Assembly: GCA_002331485.1 (NCBI GenBank)
Contig: DCYS01000033.1
Span: 62,001-126,000 of the forward strand
DNA from: Flavobacteriales bacterium UBA2104
Lineage (GTDB): Bacteria > Bacteroidota > Bacteroidia > Flavobacteriales_D > Crocinitomicaceae
Direction of reading: 5' to 3'
Length of the DNA stretch: 64,000 nt
Shown here: one piece after another, positions 26,317 through 35,439 of the stretch
Layout: every line of letters starts with the position of its first letter
How positions within the stretch are numbered: the stretch's first letter is position 1
Translations under genes and position numbers: made by a program
The notes under the pieces: generated by a model
Told to the model about the DNA's origin: nothing
The model's database searches: none
The model's input: only the letters and a program-made list of their open reading frames with translations

Positions 26317-27735
26317 ATGTTCGAAGATCAAGATGACGAATGGTTTGGTGCGGAGTTTAATAGTCAGTTAGAACGACTAAACTCGATGTACGAAAACGAT
26401 CATTATGAATATATGGATGCTGATCAGGTAGAGCTCATTTTAGACCATTTATTGATCGCAAATCAATTTAAAAAGGCTAAATGGACAGCTGAAAAAGCAT
26501 TAGATCATTTTCCAAATAATAACACCTTATTGCTGCGTAAAGCACAAGCTATGTCTCTTGCTGGTGATCTGAATGCAGCCCTGAAAATTCTTTCTTCGTT
26601 AGAAAGAATGGAGCGCGGTAACTTGGATCTAACATTGACGATCGCAGCCTGCTACAGTCAGCTGAGAGATGTCGAGTCAGCGATCAAATACTTCAAGCGT
26701 GCTATAGAAATAGCTTCGGGAGATGAAAAAACTGAGATCTACATCGATCTTGCCATGGAATATGAGAATCTGGATGATTTTCGTTCAGCGATTGAAATAC
26801 TCAATAAGGCTTTAGATGAGAATAGATTGAATGAAGCTATAATCTACGAGTTGGCGTATTGTTATGAGCAAGTAAAGGAGTATGAAAAGGCTGTAGAGTG
26901 TTTTCTACTTTACATTGACGAGGCGCCTTATTCATTTACCACTTGGTACAATCTCGGGAATGCCTATACGAAAATGGGGAATACAGAGAAGGCATTGTGG
27001 GCTTATGATTATTGTACGCTTATCAATGAAGACTTCGCTCCGGCATTCTATAACATGGCTAATGTCTATATGGATGAAGAGCATCCTGAAAAAGCGATGG
27101 AATTTTATAAGAAATGTCTGGATATAGACGGTGATGATGGTATGGTGTATTGTTCTCTGGGAGAATGTTATGAAGAATTAGGAGAATTAGAGCGTGCCTA
27201 TGATTGTTATGAGCAGGCTACAACACTATTACCTCACTTAGCAGATGCATGGTTGGGTAAAGGAATAATTTCAGATATCCTTGGTTTTCATCCGCGAGCG
27301 ATCGAAGAAATTTTACAGGCGATCGAATTGGAAGCTAAAAACGTAAATTATTGGAGAGCTCTTGCTAGTGCATACGAAAATGATGGACAAGATCAGAAAG
27401 CTGAAGAAACCTATGAGAAAGCATATGAGGTTGATCCTAAAGATGGTGATACAATTATGGATTGGTTGATCTTCTTGTCTGGCCAGCATGCTGAGATAGC
27501 CATGGAGAAAATTTACGATGACGAAGAATTACTTGAAACGTATGAAGCTAAATTAGTGCTTTCATATTGCAATTGGGAGATAGGAAATCGAACAGAAGCA
27601 ATGTTATTATTCGAAGAAGTCATAGAAAATGATGTGAGTTTAGCGAAAAGTTTATTTTTGCATTTCCCAACGCTGAAAGAGATTGACTATTTTGTCAAGC
27701 GCTTGGAAGAAATAGACAGTAATGAAGAACTTTAG
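26317..27735 (+). CDS. Tetratricopeptide-repeat protein
   Basis: 472 residues, acidic, without signal peptide. From about residue 35 the chain is a run of 34-residue helix-turn-helix TPR units; clear ones include TWYNLGNAYTKMGNTEKALWAYDYC, split here only for illustration by its W-LG-Y-A-P pattern. Presumably a cytosolic scaffold. Its last 14 bases overlap the start of the phosphosulfolactate synthase gene, so the two are coupled. Partner proteins unknown. Confidence 0.85.
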   Translation: MFEDQDDEWFGAEFNSQLERLNSMYENDHYEYMDADQVELILDHLLIANQFKKAKWTAEKALDHFPNNNTLLLRKAQAMSLAGDLNAALKILSSLERMERGNLDLTLTIAACYSQLRDVESAIKYFKRAIEIASGDEKTEIYIDLAMEYENLDDFRSAIEILNKALDENRLNEAIIYELAYCYEQVKEYEKAVECFLLYIDEAPYSFTTWYNLGNAYTKMGNTEKALWAYDYCTLINEDFAPAFYNMANVYMDEEHPEKAMEFYKKCLDIDGDDGMVYCSLGECYEELGELERAYDCYEQATTLLPHLADAWLGKGIISDILGFHPRAIEEILQAIELEAKNVNYWRALASAYENDGQDQKAEETYEKAYEVDPKDGDTIMDWLIFLSGQHAEIAMEKIYDDEELLETYEAKLVLSYCNWEIGNRTEAMLLFEEVIENDVSLAKSLFLHFPTLKEIDYFVKRLEEIDSNEEL

Positions 27736-28534
27736 TTTACCATATATACCAGAGAGAAGATCAAAACCAAGAAAGGATGGTTTGACAATGATGATGGATA
27801 AAGGACTCAGTCTGAGAGAAACTGAAAACTTCATCGAAGCAAACGGAGAATTTACTGATATTGTAAAGTTTGGTTTTGGAACTGCTTATGTTACCAATCA
27901 GCTGGAGGAGAAGATCAAGCTGTACCGTTCTCACAATATTCGTCCTTATTTTGGAGGAACGCTTTTCGAAGCTTTCTACGCAAGAGGGATGTTCAATGAG
28001 TTCATAGAACTATTGGATAAATATGATCTTGATCTAGCGGAGGTTTCAGATGGATCTATCATAATACCTCATGACGAGAAATGTGAGATCATCCATAAGA
28101 TGGCTAAAGATAGAACTGTGATGTCCGAAGTTGGTTCGAAGGATTCAGGTATTCTCATTAGTCCGAATAAATGGATTAAAATGATGAGTACTGAGCTAGA
28201 GGCCGGTTCTTGGAAGGTCATAGCAGAAGGTCGGGAAAGTGGAAATGTTGGTGTGTTCAGACCAAACGGTACAGCCCATACATTCCTAATCAATAAGATC
28301 ATAGCGAAAGTTAAACCAGAGAATATTTTATGGGAAGCTCCTAAAAAGAATCAGCAGGTTTGGTTCATTAAATTATTCGGAGCAAATGTCAACTTAGGAA
28401 ACATTGCGCCAAATGAAGTCATTCCATTAGAATGTTTAAGAATAGGATTAAGAGGAGATACATTCTTTGAGAACTTACCTCAAGATTACGCAGAACGTTT
28501 GAAGCAGGTCAATGATTCAGACGAAGAAGAATAG
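27722..28534 (+). CDS. comA: Phosphosulfolactate synthase family protein
   Basis: 270 residues. Matches the ComA family, which adds sulfite to phosphoenolpyruvate to give (R)-2-phospho-3-sulfolactate. Signature stretches are KPRKDGLTMMMDKGLSL, DIVKFGFGTAYV, YFGGTLFEAFY, EVSDGSIIIP and MSEVGSKDSG; the Lys, Glu and Asp residues in them correspond to the conserved barrel active site. In methanogens this starts coenzyme M synthesis. In Bacteroidota it could supply sulfolactate or cysteate, for example for sulfonolipids, but no other gene of such a path is in the window. Operon with a TPR gene (14-bp overlap) and a WD40 gene (7-bp gap). Confidence 0.85.
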   Translation: MKNFSLPYIPERRSKPRKDGLTMMMDKGLSLRETENFIEANGEFTDIVKFGFGTAYVTNQLEEKIKLYRSHNIRPYFGGTLFEAFYARGMFNEFIELLDKYDLDLAEVSDGSIIIPHDEKCEIIHKMAKDRTVMSEVGSKDSGILISPNKWIKMMSTELEAGSWKVIAEGRESGNVGVFRPNGTAHTFLINKIIAKVKPENILWEAPKKNQQVWFIKLFGANVNLGNIAPNEVIPLECLRIGLRGDTFFENLPQDYAERLKQVNDSDEEE

Positions 28535-28541
28535 TTGATGT

Positions 28542-29444
28542 ATGTCTAGTCAAAAACTAGAACTATTAAAATCGCTTAAAGGTCACAGTGGCGCAATCTA
28601 CGACGTTATTTCTGATGATAATTTCATTTACACGACGAGTGCGGATAAGTTTGTAGTTCGTTGGAATGTTGAAACCGGTGAACAAGATCAGTTTGCAGTG
28701 AAACTTGAGCATACGGCCTTTAATATAGCATTCAGTGCTGAGTATAACCAACTGATTATTGGAAATAGTAAGGGAGGTCTTCATGTGATCAATACTGAAT
28801 CGAAGAAAGAAGAACGATACATTACTCAACATAAGCATCCTATTTTTTCGGTATACTATGATCCCAATAAAAAAGTGTTTTACACAGCGGATGGTGATGG
28901 TTACTTTTGTGCTTGGGAAGCAGGAACAATGAAGCTACTCATCACTTTACCTTTGGATTGTGGTAAAATAAGGCAAATATCTGTAGATCAGAACGGTGAG
29001 CATATAGCCATTTGTGGTCAGGATGGTAGACTCCGAATACTAGAAACTTCTTTCTTTAATGAGATCAAGAATATAAAGATCAATAAGGATGGAGTAAATA
29101 CTGCTTTATTTATTGATGATTTCCTTCTCACCGGTGGGAAAGATGCGAAGATCAGTGTCTGGAATTGGAGAGAAGAGCAATTGATCCAAGAAATTCCTGC
29201 GCATAACTATGCTGTATACGATCTTTCTTACTTTGAAAAATCGAGGTCAGTGGTTTCAGTTAGCTTTGACAAAACCATAAAACTATGGAGTTTTCCTGAC
29301 TTAGAGATCCAGCAACGTATTGAATTTAAAGATAAAGGTCATCGCCATACAGTAAATCGTCTAGCTCAAATTGATGAGGATAGATTCGTTACTGTTAGCG
29401 ATGACGCTCTGATAAAAGTCTGGCAAATTAAAGTTGACGACTAG
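28542..29444 (+). CDS. WD40-repeat beta-propeller protein
   Basis: 300 residues, cytosolic. About seven WD40 blades are readable from LKGHSGAIYDVISDDNFIY to FVTVSDDALIKVWQIK, several with the GH...[WL]-x-D endings (FVVRWNVETG, AKISVWNWRE, TIKLWSF, LIKVWQI). Beta-propellers of this type serve as protein-binding platforms. Seven bases downstream of comA, so it is likely in the same operon; converges on lysA with five bases between stops. Confidence 0.85.
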   Translation: MSSQKLELLKSLKGHSGAIYDVISDDNFIYTTSADKFVVRWNVETGEQDQFAVKLEHTAFNIAFSAEYNQLIIGNSKGGLHVINTESKKEERYITQHKHPIFSVYYDPNKKVFYTADGDGYFCAWEAGTMKLLITLPLDCGKIRQISVDQNGEHIAICGQDGRLRILETSFFNEIKNIKINKDGVNTALFIDDFLLTGGKDAKISVWNWREEQLIQEIPAHNYAVYDLSYFEKSRSVVSVSFDKTIKLWSFPDLEIQQRIEFKDKGHRHTVNRLAQIDEDRFVTVSDDALIKVWQIKVDD

Positions 29445-29449
29445 ATAGC

Positions 29450-30589
29450 TTAAGCTACTTTTATCTTTAATTCCGTATAGATATTACCTTCGATAAATTT
29501 GCTTTTTGGAGCTTTTCTTAAATTGTAATTAAGTTGCATACTAGATCCGTAAGCCCCAGTGCTTAGAATCTCAACTAAATCTCCTCTGTTTAATCGAGGA
29601 AGTCGATGATCAAAACCAAAATGATCTGAGCTCTCGCAACTTGGACCGTGAATGGTGTAGTTCTCTTCGATCATATCTTCTTTTCGAGTTGTTATTTTAT
29701 GGCGAGCATCGTATAGTGCAGGTCGCAGAAGTTCACTCATTCCCACATCTAATATTACTAGGGGTTGATCACTATCCTTGTGCTTAATATATTGAACCTG
29801 ACCAACTAACCTTCCGCATTGACCAACAATACTCCTTCCAGGTTCCAATGAGATCGTCTCAATGATCGAAGTAGGTAGATGAATTCTTAGTGCGTTCATC
29901 CAACCTTCAAAATTTGCAATTGGATTTCTTTCAGGATTTCTGTAGTCAATTCCTAATCCACCTCCGAGATTAAGGTAATTGAGTTTAAATCCGTTCGGTA
30001 ATTGCTCTATTAAGCTACGCACTTTGAGCGAGAGATCTTCAAAATATTGCATATCTAGAATTTGAGATCCAACATGAAAATGAAGACCTCTAACTAGAGT
30101 TGGATGTTCACTTATGATCATTGTAGCCTCTTCAAAGGACATCCCAAACTTGTGATGGCGTTCACCTGTGCTGATCTTACTGTGTGTATCTACACTTATA
30201 TCTGGATTAATTCGCAGTGCAATTAAAGTCTGACTATTGATCTGTTCTTTAAGATCTTTTACGAGCTCAAATTCTTCAACAGATTCACAGTGGATCATAT
30301 AGATGTCATTTGAAAGCGCATAACTGATCTCATTAAGTGTTTTTCCGGAACCAGCGAAAACTATTTTACTTGATGCCCATCCAATTTCCAGCGCACGTTC
30401 GATTTCTCCGCTTGAAACACAATCAACTCCAAGACCTTTAGATTTGATCTTTTCCAGAATCTTGCTTTCGTGATTTGCCTTCATAGCATAATACATTGAG
30501 CAATTATTTTCAGATGCAGCTCTCAAAGCTTCTGAGAGTGTTCTGTTCAACAGATCAAGATCGTACTGATAAAATGGTCCTTGGTACAT
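29450..30589 (-). CDS. lysA: Diaminopimelate decarboxylase
   Basis: PLP-dependent fold-type III decarboxylase making L-lysine from meso-diaminopimelate. Start set at the ATG giving MYQGPFYQYDLDLL (379 residues); an in-frame TTG at 30619 lies inside the -7 promoter box and is rejected. Key parts: YYAMKANHE with the PLP lysine, HKFGMSFEEA, HFHVGSQI, LGGGLGIDY, EPGRSIVGQCG and the GPSCESSDHFG segment whose Cys joins the active site of the partner subunit. The related carboxynorspermidine decarboxylase is a less likely alternative. Monocistronic, convergent with the WD40 gene. Confidence 0.93.
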   Translation of the reverse strand: MYQGPFYQYDLDLLNRTLSEALRAASENNCSMYYAMKANHESKILEKIKSKGLGVDCVSSGEIERALEIGWASSKIVFAGSGKTLNEISYALSNDIYMIHCESVEEFELVKDLKEQINSQTLIALRINPDISVDTHSKISTGERHHKFGMSFEEATMIISEHPTLVRGLHFHVGSQILDMQYFEDLSLKVRSLIEQLPNGFKLNYLNLGGGLGIDYRNPERNPIANFEGWMNALRIHLPTSIIETISLEPGRSIVGQCGRLVGQVQYIKHKDSDQPLVILDVGMSELLRPALYDARHKITTRKEDMIEENYTIHGPSCESSDHFGFDHRLPRLNRGDLVEILSTGAYGSSMQLNYNLRKAPKSKFIEGNIYTELKIKVA

Positions 30590-30616
30590 TTGTATTCTCG
30601 TTTTATTAATTCGGGA

Positions 30617-30624
30617 CAAATATA
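30617..30624 (-). promoter_or_regulatory. -7 box (TATATTTG) of lysA
   Basis: Minus-strand exact match to TAnnTTTG, 27 bases before the lysA ATG. A TTTG lies 24 bp further upstream, just outside the normal range. Confidence 0.6.
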
Positions 30625-30729
30625 ATCACCAGGACTGAATAAATAACACAAAGTTAAATATATAACATATAACAAATAAATATAACTTTTTATATCAGCA
30701 CAATTCTGTTTTTCTATTGTAATGATAAT

Positions 30730-31023
30730 ATGGGAACATCAAAAATCGAAGAGCTCACTGAACGAGACAAAAATAGAATAATTGAAATGGCCTGGGAGGA
30801 CCGCACTCCATTTGATGCTATAGAGTTTCAATTTGGGGTTACCGAAAAGGATGTAATTGAGATCATGAGAAAGTCGATGAAACGATCGAGTTGGCGGCTT
30901 TGGCGCAAAAGAGTCCAAGGTAGAAATACTAAACACGCCAAAAAGAGAAATTTCAGATCGGGTCGACATAAGGCAGACCGTCAGAGAACGATTTCCGGGA
31001 ATAAGCTTTCGAAGCGCTGGTAA
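30730..31023 (+). CDS. DUF2805 / TIGR03643 family protein
   Basis: 97 residues, strongly basic at the C-terminus (WRLWRKRVQGRNTKHAKKR). The N-terminal half (ERDKNRIIEMAWEDRTPFDAIEFQFGVTEKDVIEIMR) has a helix-turn-helix-like pattern and is the signature of this small conserved family. Probably nucleic-acid binding, but the role is not known. Its stop abuts the stop of the convergent gene at 31024. Confidence 0.85.
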   Translation: MGTSKIEELTERDKNRIIEMAWEDRTPFDAIEFQFGVTEKDVIEIMRKSMKRSSWRLWRKRVQGRNTKHAKKRNFRSGRHKADRQRTISGNKLSKRW

Positions 31024-31647
31024 TTATGGAATAACATTGGAGTAAGAGAGTGTTATTGGTTGATTGCCATTTCCCTTAACATAACCATTGATCTCACTAC
31101 CCTGATCAAATGAATATATCTCCCATGGAATTGAGAACTCTATGCCTTCACGTTTAAATTGCACGAGATAAGTCGGATATTGATTTAGATTCCTAAGACG
31201 GTCAATTTCCTCATTACTGATCGAGAAAAAGTTTCTCCAGTCAAGTTGTATTTCTTGTCCAAACTGCCATTGACCATCGATCTTTGAATATAGCTGTAAT
31301 TCTCCGTATTCTTTTCTTGCCTCCGCGTATCTTCGATATACAAACATGTGTTCTACCGAGTCTATAATATGGTAGTGCATTGATATGGAGCGGTATTCAT
31401 TGCACAATCCAAAAGGATCGATCGTTATCGTCTGGTCAGACTTTCGCTCCAGAGAAACTCTGTGATTGTTTACATAAACAATATTCGCTTTCTGCAGCTC
31501 CTTTACTGATGCGCTATCCATCTCATACAAACAATCCTCTGATGGATGATTCACTAAAAAATCGTAGAACAATTTATCATTATCAGATTGAGCAACTGAA
31601 ATGAAATAGCTAAAACTTATAAAATAGGTAAGTAGAAAAAACTTCAT
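31024..31647 (-). CDS. Exported hypothetical protein
   Basis: 207 residues with a signal peptide (MKFFLLTYFISFSYFISVAQ). The mature part is beta-rich with no recognised family; it contains one Cys pair (SEDCLYEM, FGLCNEYR). Third gene of a minus-strand group with the 542- and 102-residue genes; 61 bp separate it from the membrane protein. Ends base-to-base against the DUF2805 gene. Function unknown. Confidence 0.65.
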   Translation of the reverse strand: MKFFLLTYFISFSYFISVAQSDNDKLFYDFLVNHPSEDCLYEMDSASVKELQKANIVYVNNHRVSLERKSDQTITIDPFGLCNEYRSISMHYHIIDSVEHMFVYRRYAEARKEYGELQLYSKIDGQWQFGQEIQLDWRNFFSISNEEIDRLRNLNQYPTYLVQFKREGIEFSIPWEIYSFDQGSEINGYVKGNGNQPITLSYSNVIP

Positions 31648-31708
31648 CTGTATAAGGCTTTATTTATATAGCAATTTAGCCCGACAGAATGTTCATTACG
31701 TGATAATA

Positions 31709-32017
31709 CTATTCAAGGTCATCCAAGATTTCGCTATCAGTATTGACAATCTTATTTTTGCTCCAATTATATTTTAATAGGTGATAAATTCCGATCGATC
31801 CCAAGAGACCAAAACCAATACCAATAAAGTTTAACGCGACTTCGTTATACATGGACCAACGATAAGCAGTTAGCCCAATGATCAGTCCTAACAATACTTG
31901 TAAGGCATAGAAGAAAACAACTCCTAACACTCCCCAAAGCCATTTTGAACGGTTGTGTTCATCAGCTAATCTAAAATAAGATCTCCCCAAAAAATAAATG
32001 AATACTATTCCTAACAT
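31709..32017 (-). CDS. Small integral membrane protein
   Basis: 102 residues. Hydrophobic stretches at about 1-10, 27-50 and 60-80 suggest two or three membrane helices (WLWGVLGVVFFYALQVLLGLI, FIGIGFGLLGSIGIYHLL, both longer runs in the protein), with an acidic tail ending SEILDDLE. Nine bases downstream of the 542-residue exported protein. No family recognised. Confidence 0.65.
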   Translation of the reverse strand: MLGIVFIYFLGRSYFRLADEHNRSKWLWGVLGVVFFYALQVLLGLIIGLTAYRWSMYNEVALNFIGIGFGLLGSIGIYHLLKYNWSKNKIVNTDSEILDDLE

Positions 32018-32026
32018 TGTAAGTGG

Positions 32027-33655
32027 CTAAAGTTCGATTTTTATCACCTTTGTTTTCTTGTAATTAAACATCTTCATTACTGGAGACACAATTACAAATT
32101 GCTTATTTGTGTTATCCGCAGCCACGTTATTAGGATCAATTGACACATTCTTTTCACCTATGTCAAATACTTGTTCGGTATCAACATTACCTTTAGGATC
32201 GATGTGAGTAACAGACGCAAATTGCATTTTTCTATCCTTCCATCTAGATCTTTCACTTGACTTTCTGCCTTCCTCTATCATATCATTCATTTCATTAGAT
32301 GCTTGATGTAAGAAATATAAGTCATTACCTTGTTGAACTGCAGAATACCCTTTACCAGGATTGTAATTTATAGTTAACTGGTAGAAAGGAAGAAGCTTCG
32401 TATATACAATATCTCCATCTTTACTTGTTTTCACAGCAATTACATCTCGATAATAATGATAGTAATCGTATGTGACAGTTCGCACACCATTGGCATCCGT
32501 AGATGAGTGTCTTACTACATGGAGCTCATAATCCTGAAAGATGGAGATCAATCCATCATCGGTCGTTTTGAACGTCTCAATGAGTCTAAAACGTGTTGAA
32601 AAGTTTTCATCATCATCATTCTCTCCTTTACGATCTCTCCTTCTTTCTTCTTTTTTCTTTTGTTGATCCGACCAATATTTGGTCACAAAATCAATATCGA
32701 AGTCTTCGGTTTTAATATCTGTTATTTCGTTACTCTTAAGATTTACAATAGCTGTAAACAAACCTGCAAACCCTTTTTCCTGAATGATCTGTCCGGATAT
32801 CAATAAACCTTCATCTACCTTTTTTAACCGAAAATCACCCACCTTTAATGGTTCTAGCATAGACTCTACGTCAATTTCTTCAAGAGCACCATTTCTTGTA
32901 TCTACCTTATATAATCTATGATGAGTAATCCATCTTTTAAATAATTTGCCATCTACTTTCTTTCTATCTCTAGTATCCACCTTTATATATGAATATTTAT
33001 GCCCCCTTTCATAAGAAAAATTAAGCACAGACTCAAAGTCTAACTTGAATGTGTATGAATTTTCTACTTCTAAGTTTTTATCTAGTTCTAATACTCTGTA
33101 TGTTTTTAATTCATCCTTTCTACAAGTAACATTCGAAATAAATGTGGCTTCACCATTTTCATTTTTAAATTGAGAAACACCTGAATAATAACTTTTACCT
33201 CGTTTTCCAAATCCTGAGCAGTCACCAGCTACTCCAATTTCAAAGGCATCACCAATAAGGTCGCCATTTTCATTTATTTCAATACCAAAGTATTTACTAG
33301 GTTCATCCCCTCTAATCTTTTTACATATTACAGTTGGTTTCTTATCGATAAACCTAACGCTCAGGTATTCCATACCTCTTGCCTTTAGTTTATTTGATTT
33401 TTCAAGCTGAACTTCAGCATGCATCTGACCTGAATTAGCATTGAAAATTTTTAGATAGGTTTTTGTTATTGTTGTAATAACAACATAGGTGGACTTTTTC
33501 GAGATTGTATAGATATAGCCATTTTCATCAATACCTACATACCTTGAACCTCTCGTTTTTCCTTTACTTTCATCAAGTTCAATAACATTGTACGAATCTT
33601 GAGCATAACTGAAGTGAATAAGGCTGATTAATACGAAAAGAATAATTTTTTTCAT
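32027..33655 (-). CDS. Exported hypothetical protein, possible beta-propeller
   Basis: 542 residues with a signal peptide (MKKIILFVLISLIHFSYAQ). The mature chain is beta-rich with recurring patterns such as GIDENGYIYTI, LKIFNANSGQ, YKVDTRNGALEEID and IDPKGNVDTEQVF, like irregular propeller blades, and a charged insertion of E, K, R and D residues (about 330-345). No catalytic motif seen. First gene of a three-gene unit. Function unknown. Confidence 0.7.
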   Translation of the reverse strand: MKKIILFVLISLIHFSYAQDSYNVIELDESKGKTRGSRYVGIDENGYIYTISKKSTYVVITTITKTYLKIFNANSGQMHAEVQLEKSNKLKARGMEYLSVRFIDKKPTVICKKIRGDEPSKYFGIEINENGDLIGDAFEIGVAGDCSGFGKRGKSYYSGVSQFKNENGEATFISNVTCRKDELKTYRVLELDKNLEVENSYTFKLDFESVLNFSYERGHKYSYIKVDTRDRKKVDGKLFKRWITHHRLYKVDTRNGALEEIDVESMLEPLKVGDFRLKKVDEGLLISGQIIQEKGFAGLFTAIVNLKSNEITDIKTEDFDIDFVTKYWSDQQKKKEERRRDRKGENDDDENFSTRFRLIETFKTTDDGLISIFQDYELHVVRHSSTDANGVRTVTYDYYHYYRDVIAVKTSKDGDIVYTKLLPFYQLTINYNPGKGYSAVQQGNDLYFLHQASNEMNDMIEEGRKSSERSRWKDRKMQFASVTHIDPKGNVDTEQVFDIGEKNVSIDPNNVAADNTNKQFVIVSPVMKMFNYKKTKVIKIEL

Positions 33656-33678
33656 GGTGGTTTTTTTTATTTTGTTTT

Positions 33679-33686
33679 CAAAAATA
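33679..33686 (-). promoter_or_regulatory. -7 box (TATTTTTG) for the three-gene exported-protein unit
   Basis: Minus-strand exact TAnnTTTG match, 23 bases before the ATG at 33655; no TTG at -33 distance. Confidence 0.5.
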
Positions 33687-33753
33687 CAGAATTTATCGAA
33701 TTATTATTGTCACATTAGAATTTACGAATTTTCGTTTGTAAAGTATAATAGCG

Positions 33754-34245
33754 ATGAATATTTTGTTACTCTCTGATACTCATGGGTATGTAGACCCAAG
33801 GATTGAAAAGTATGCTAAAGGCGTAGATGAAATTTGGCACGCAGGTGATATTGGTCATATGAATGTCATAAATGAGTTGAAAAAGTTTGCTCCAGTAATT
33901 GCAGTTTACGGTAATATAGATCACGGTGAAGTTAGAAATGCTTTTCCTGAATTCATTCGGTATGAAAGGGAAGGAGTACATATATTAATGACTCATATTG
34001 CTGGTAAGCCTGGGAGATACTCAAAACCATTAGTCGAAGAGATCAAAGACAATGGTACGGCAGATATTATAGTTTGTGGACATTCTCATATACTCATGGT
34101 TAAACCAGATAAAAGGTTTGATTGTCTTTGGCTAAATCCTGGTGCATGCGGAAATCATGGTTTTCATAAAACAAAGACAATGTTGAGATTTGAAATTTAT
34201 CAAGGAAGGCCAAAAAACATGGAAGTCATTGAATTTAAAAGATGA
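33754..34245 (+). CDS. YfcE/MJ0936-type metallophosphoesterase
   Basis: 163 residues. All metal motifs of the calcineurin-like fold are present: SDTHGYVD, HAGDIGH, YGNIDHGE, MTHIAG and CGHSHI. This small cytosolic group hydrolyses phosphodiesters; the natural substrate is usually unknown. Monocistronic, 69 bp before porQ. Confidence 0.9.
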   Translation: MNILLLSDTHGYVDPRIEKYAKGVDEIWHAGDIGHMNVINELKKFAPVIAVYGNIDHGEVRNAFPEFIRYEREGVHILMTHIAGKPGRYSKPLVEEIKDNGTADIIVCGHSHILMVKPDKRFDCLWLNPGACGNHGFHKTKTMLRFEIYQGRPKNMEVIEFKR

Positions 34246-34314
34246 TCACGTGAATAACAATTAAATTTAAACAGGTAACAATTTTTTATATTTACAAGCG
34301 TTCAGAACATAACT

Positions 34315-35349
34315 ATGAAATTTGGTTCGTTAATTATTTTTCTTGCAATCGCTTGTTTTTCTGTTGGACAGACTGGCGGAGTCAATGTTTTTCCATTTTT
34401 GGAAATGACCTATAATGCCAGAAGTGCGGCACTTGGAAGAAAACTTATCACAGCGTATGACGATGATGTTAATATGGGAGTGTTGAATCCAGCCTCCTTT
34501 AATCAGGGAATGCATAATTCGATTGGATTTAATCAAGCGCTTCATGCTGGTGGAATAAATCATGGAATGGTTTCCTACGCTCGTCATTTTGAAGGAAAAG
34601 GAACAGGAGCAGCTCATTTAAGGTATGTGGCCTATGGTCAAATGGATAGAACTGATGAAACGGGACAAAAGATCGGGACCTTTTCTGCAGGTGATTTTGT
34701 TTTGGGAGGAAGTTTCTCAAGAAGAATAAATCCTCGAATATCAATTGGTGCAACTTTTAATATAATCTGGTCTCAATTGGAATCCTATAGTTCTTTAGGT
34801 TTAGGTTTAGACGTGGGTGGAATCTATATATCGAAGAATGAGAGGACAACTGTTTCTGCCGTGGTTCGCAATGCCGGACTTCAAGTAAAAACGTACACAG
34901 AGAATGATCGTGCTCCACTTCCTGCTCAAGCAATGATGGGGATCTCTCATAAATTAGAACATGCTCCCTTTAGAGTTTCTGTTGTTGCTCATCACTTAAA
35001 TCAATGGGATCTAACGTATAATGACCCTAATTTAGAGCCAACAATTGATCCATTGACTGGTGAGGAAGTGCCTGTTCCACGTGCAGGTTTTGGAGAGAAA
35101 CTGGCACGACATTTTTTGTTTCAGGTAGAGGTTCTAGCAGGAAAAACTCTGCGTATTAGAGGAGCATTTGATTATCATCAAAGACGTCAGATGCTTGTGC
35201 AGAATAGACCTGGTATGGGAGGCTTTTCTTTTGGAGCTGGGTTAAACTTTAAAAGATTTTCTGTTGATTACGGACTGTATATATTCTCAAGTGCTGGCTT
35301 CAATAATCTATTGACCTTACGTACTGATCTGGATAAGTGGAAAAAGTAG
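34315..35349 (+). CDS. porQ: Type IX secretion system outer membrane protein PorQ
   Basis: 344 residues. Signal peptide (MKFGSLIIFLAIACFSVGQ) then the PorV/FadL-like start NVFPFLEMTYNARSAALGRKLI and many beta-hairpins, typical of PorQ. In the T9SS, PorQ belongs to the cell-surface machinery that handles cargo with C-terminal sorting domains such as those at 8234, 20834 and 57801. Other T9SS core genes are not in this window. A near-match -7 box TATATTTA lies at 34287-34294. Confidence 0.87.
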   Translation: MKFGSLIIFLAIACFSVGQTGGVNVFPFLEMTYNARSAALGRKLITAYDDDVNMGVLNPASFNQGMHNSIGFNQALHAGGINHGMVSYARHFEGKGTGAAHLRYVAYGQMDRTDETGQKIGTFSAGDFVLGGSFSRRINPRISIGATFNIIWSQLESYSSLGLGLDVGGIYISKNERTTVSAVVRNAGLQVKTYTENDRAPLPAQAMMGISHKLEHAPFRVSVVAHHLNQWDLTYNDPNLEPTIDPLTGEEVPVPRAGFGEKLARHFLFQVEVLAGKTLRIRGAFDYHQRRQMLVQNRPGMGGFSFGAGLNFKRFSVDYGLYIFSSAGFNNLLTLRTDLDKWKK

Positions 35350-35404
35350 TCCATTCTTGGATGCGCTTTTTTGCTGGCAATAACCATTAATTTTAAAATA
35401 ATAT

Positions 35405-35412
35405 TACTTTTG
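35405..35412 (+). promoter_or_regulatory. -7 box (TACTTTTG) of gdhA
   Basis: Exact TAnnTTTG match, 27 bases before the gdhA ATG; the nearest upstream TTG is 31 bp away. Confidence 0.5.
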
Positions 35413-35439
35413 CTAGTAGTACGTAAATAATTACCAAAT

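Noticed and set aside
29446..29457. Palindrome TAGCTTAAGCTA between the WD40 gene and lysA
   Set aside because: Twelve bases only, no T run after it in either direction; too weak to call a terminator.
30590..30619. TTG start extending LysA by ten codons
   Set aside because: The TTG is within the lysA -7 box TATATTTG; the downstream ATG fits the family.
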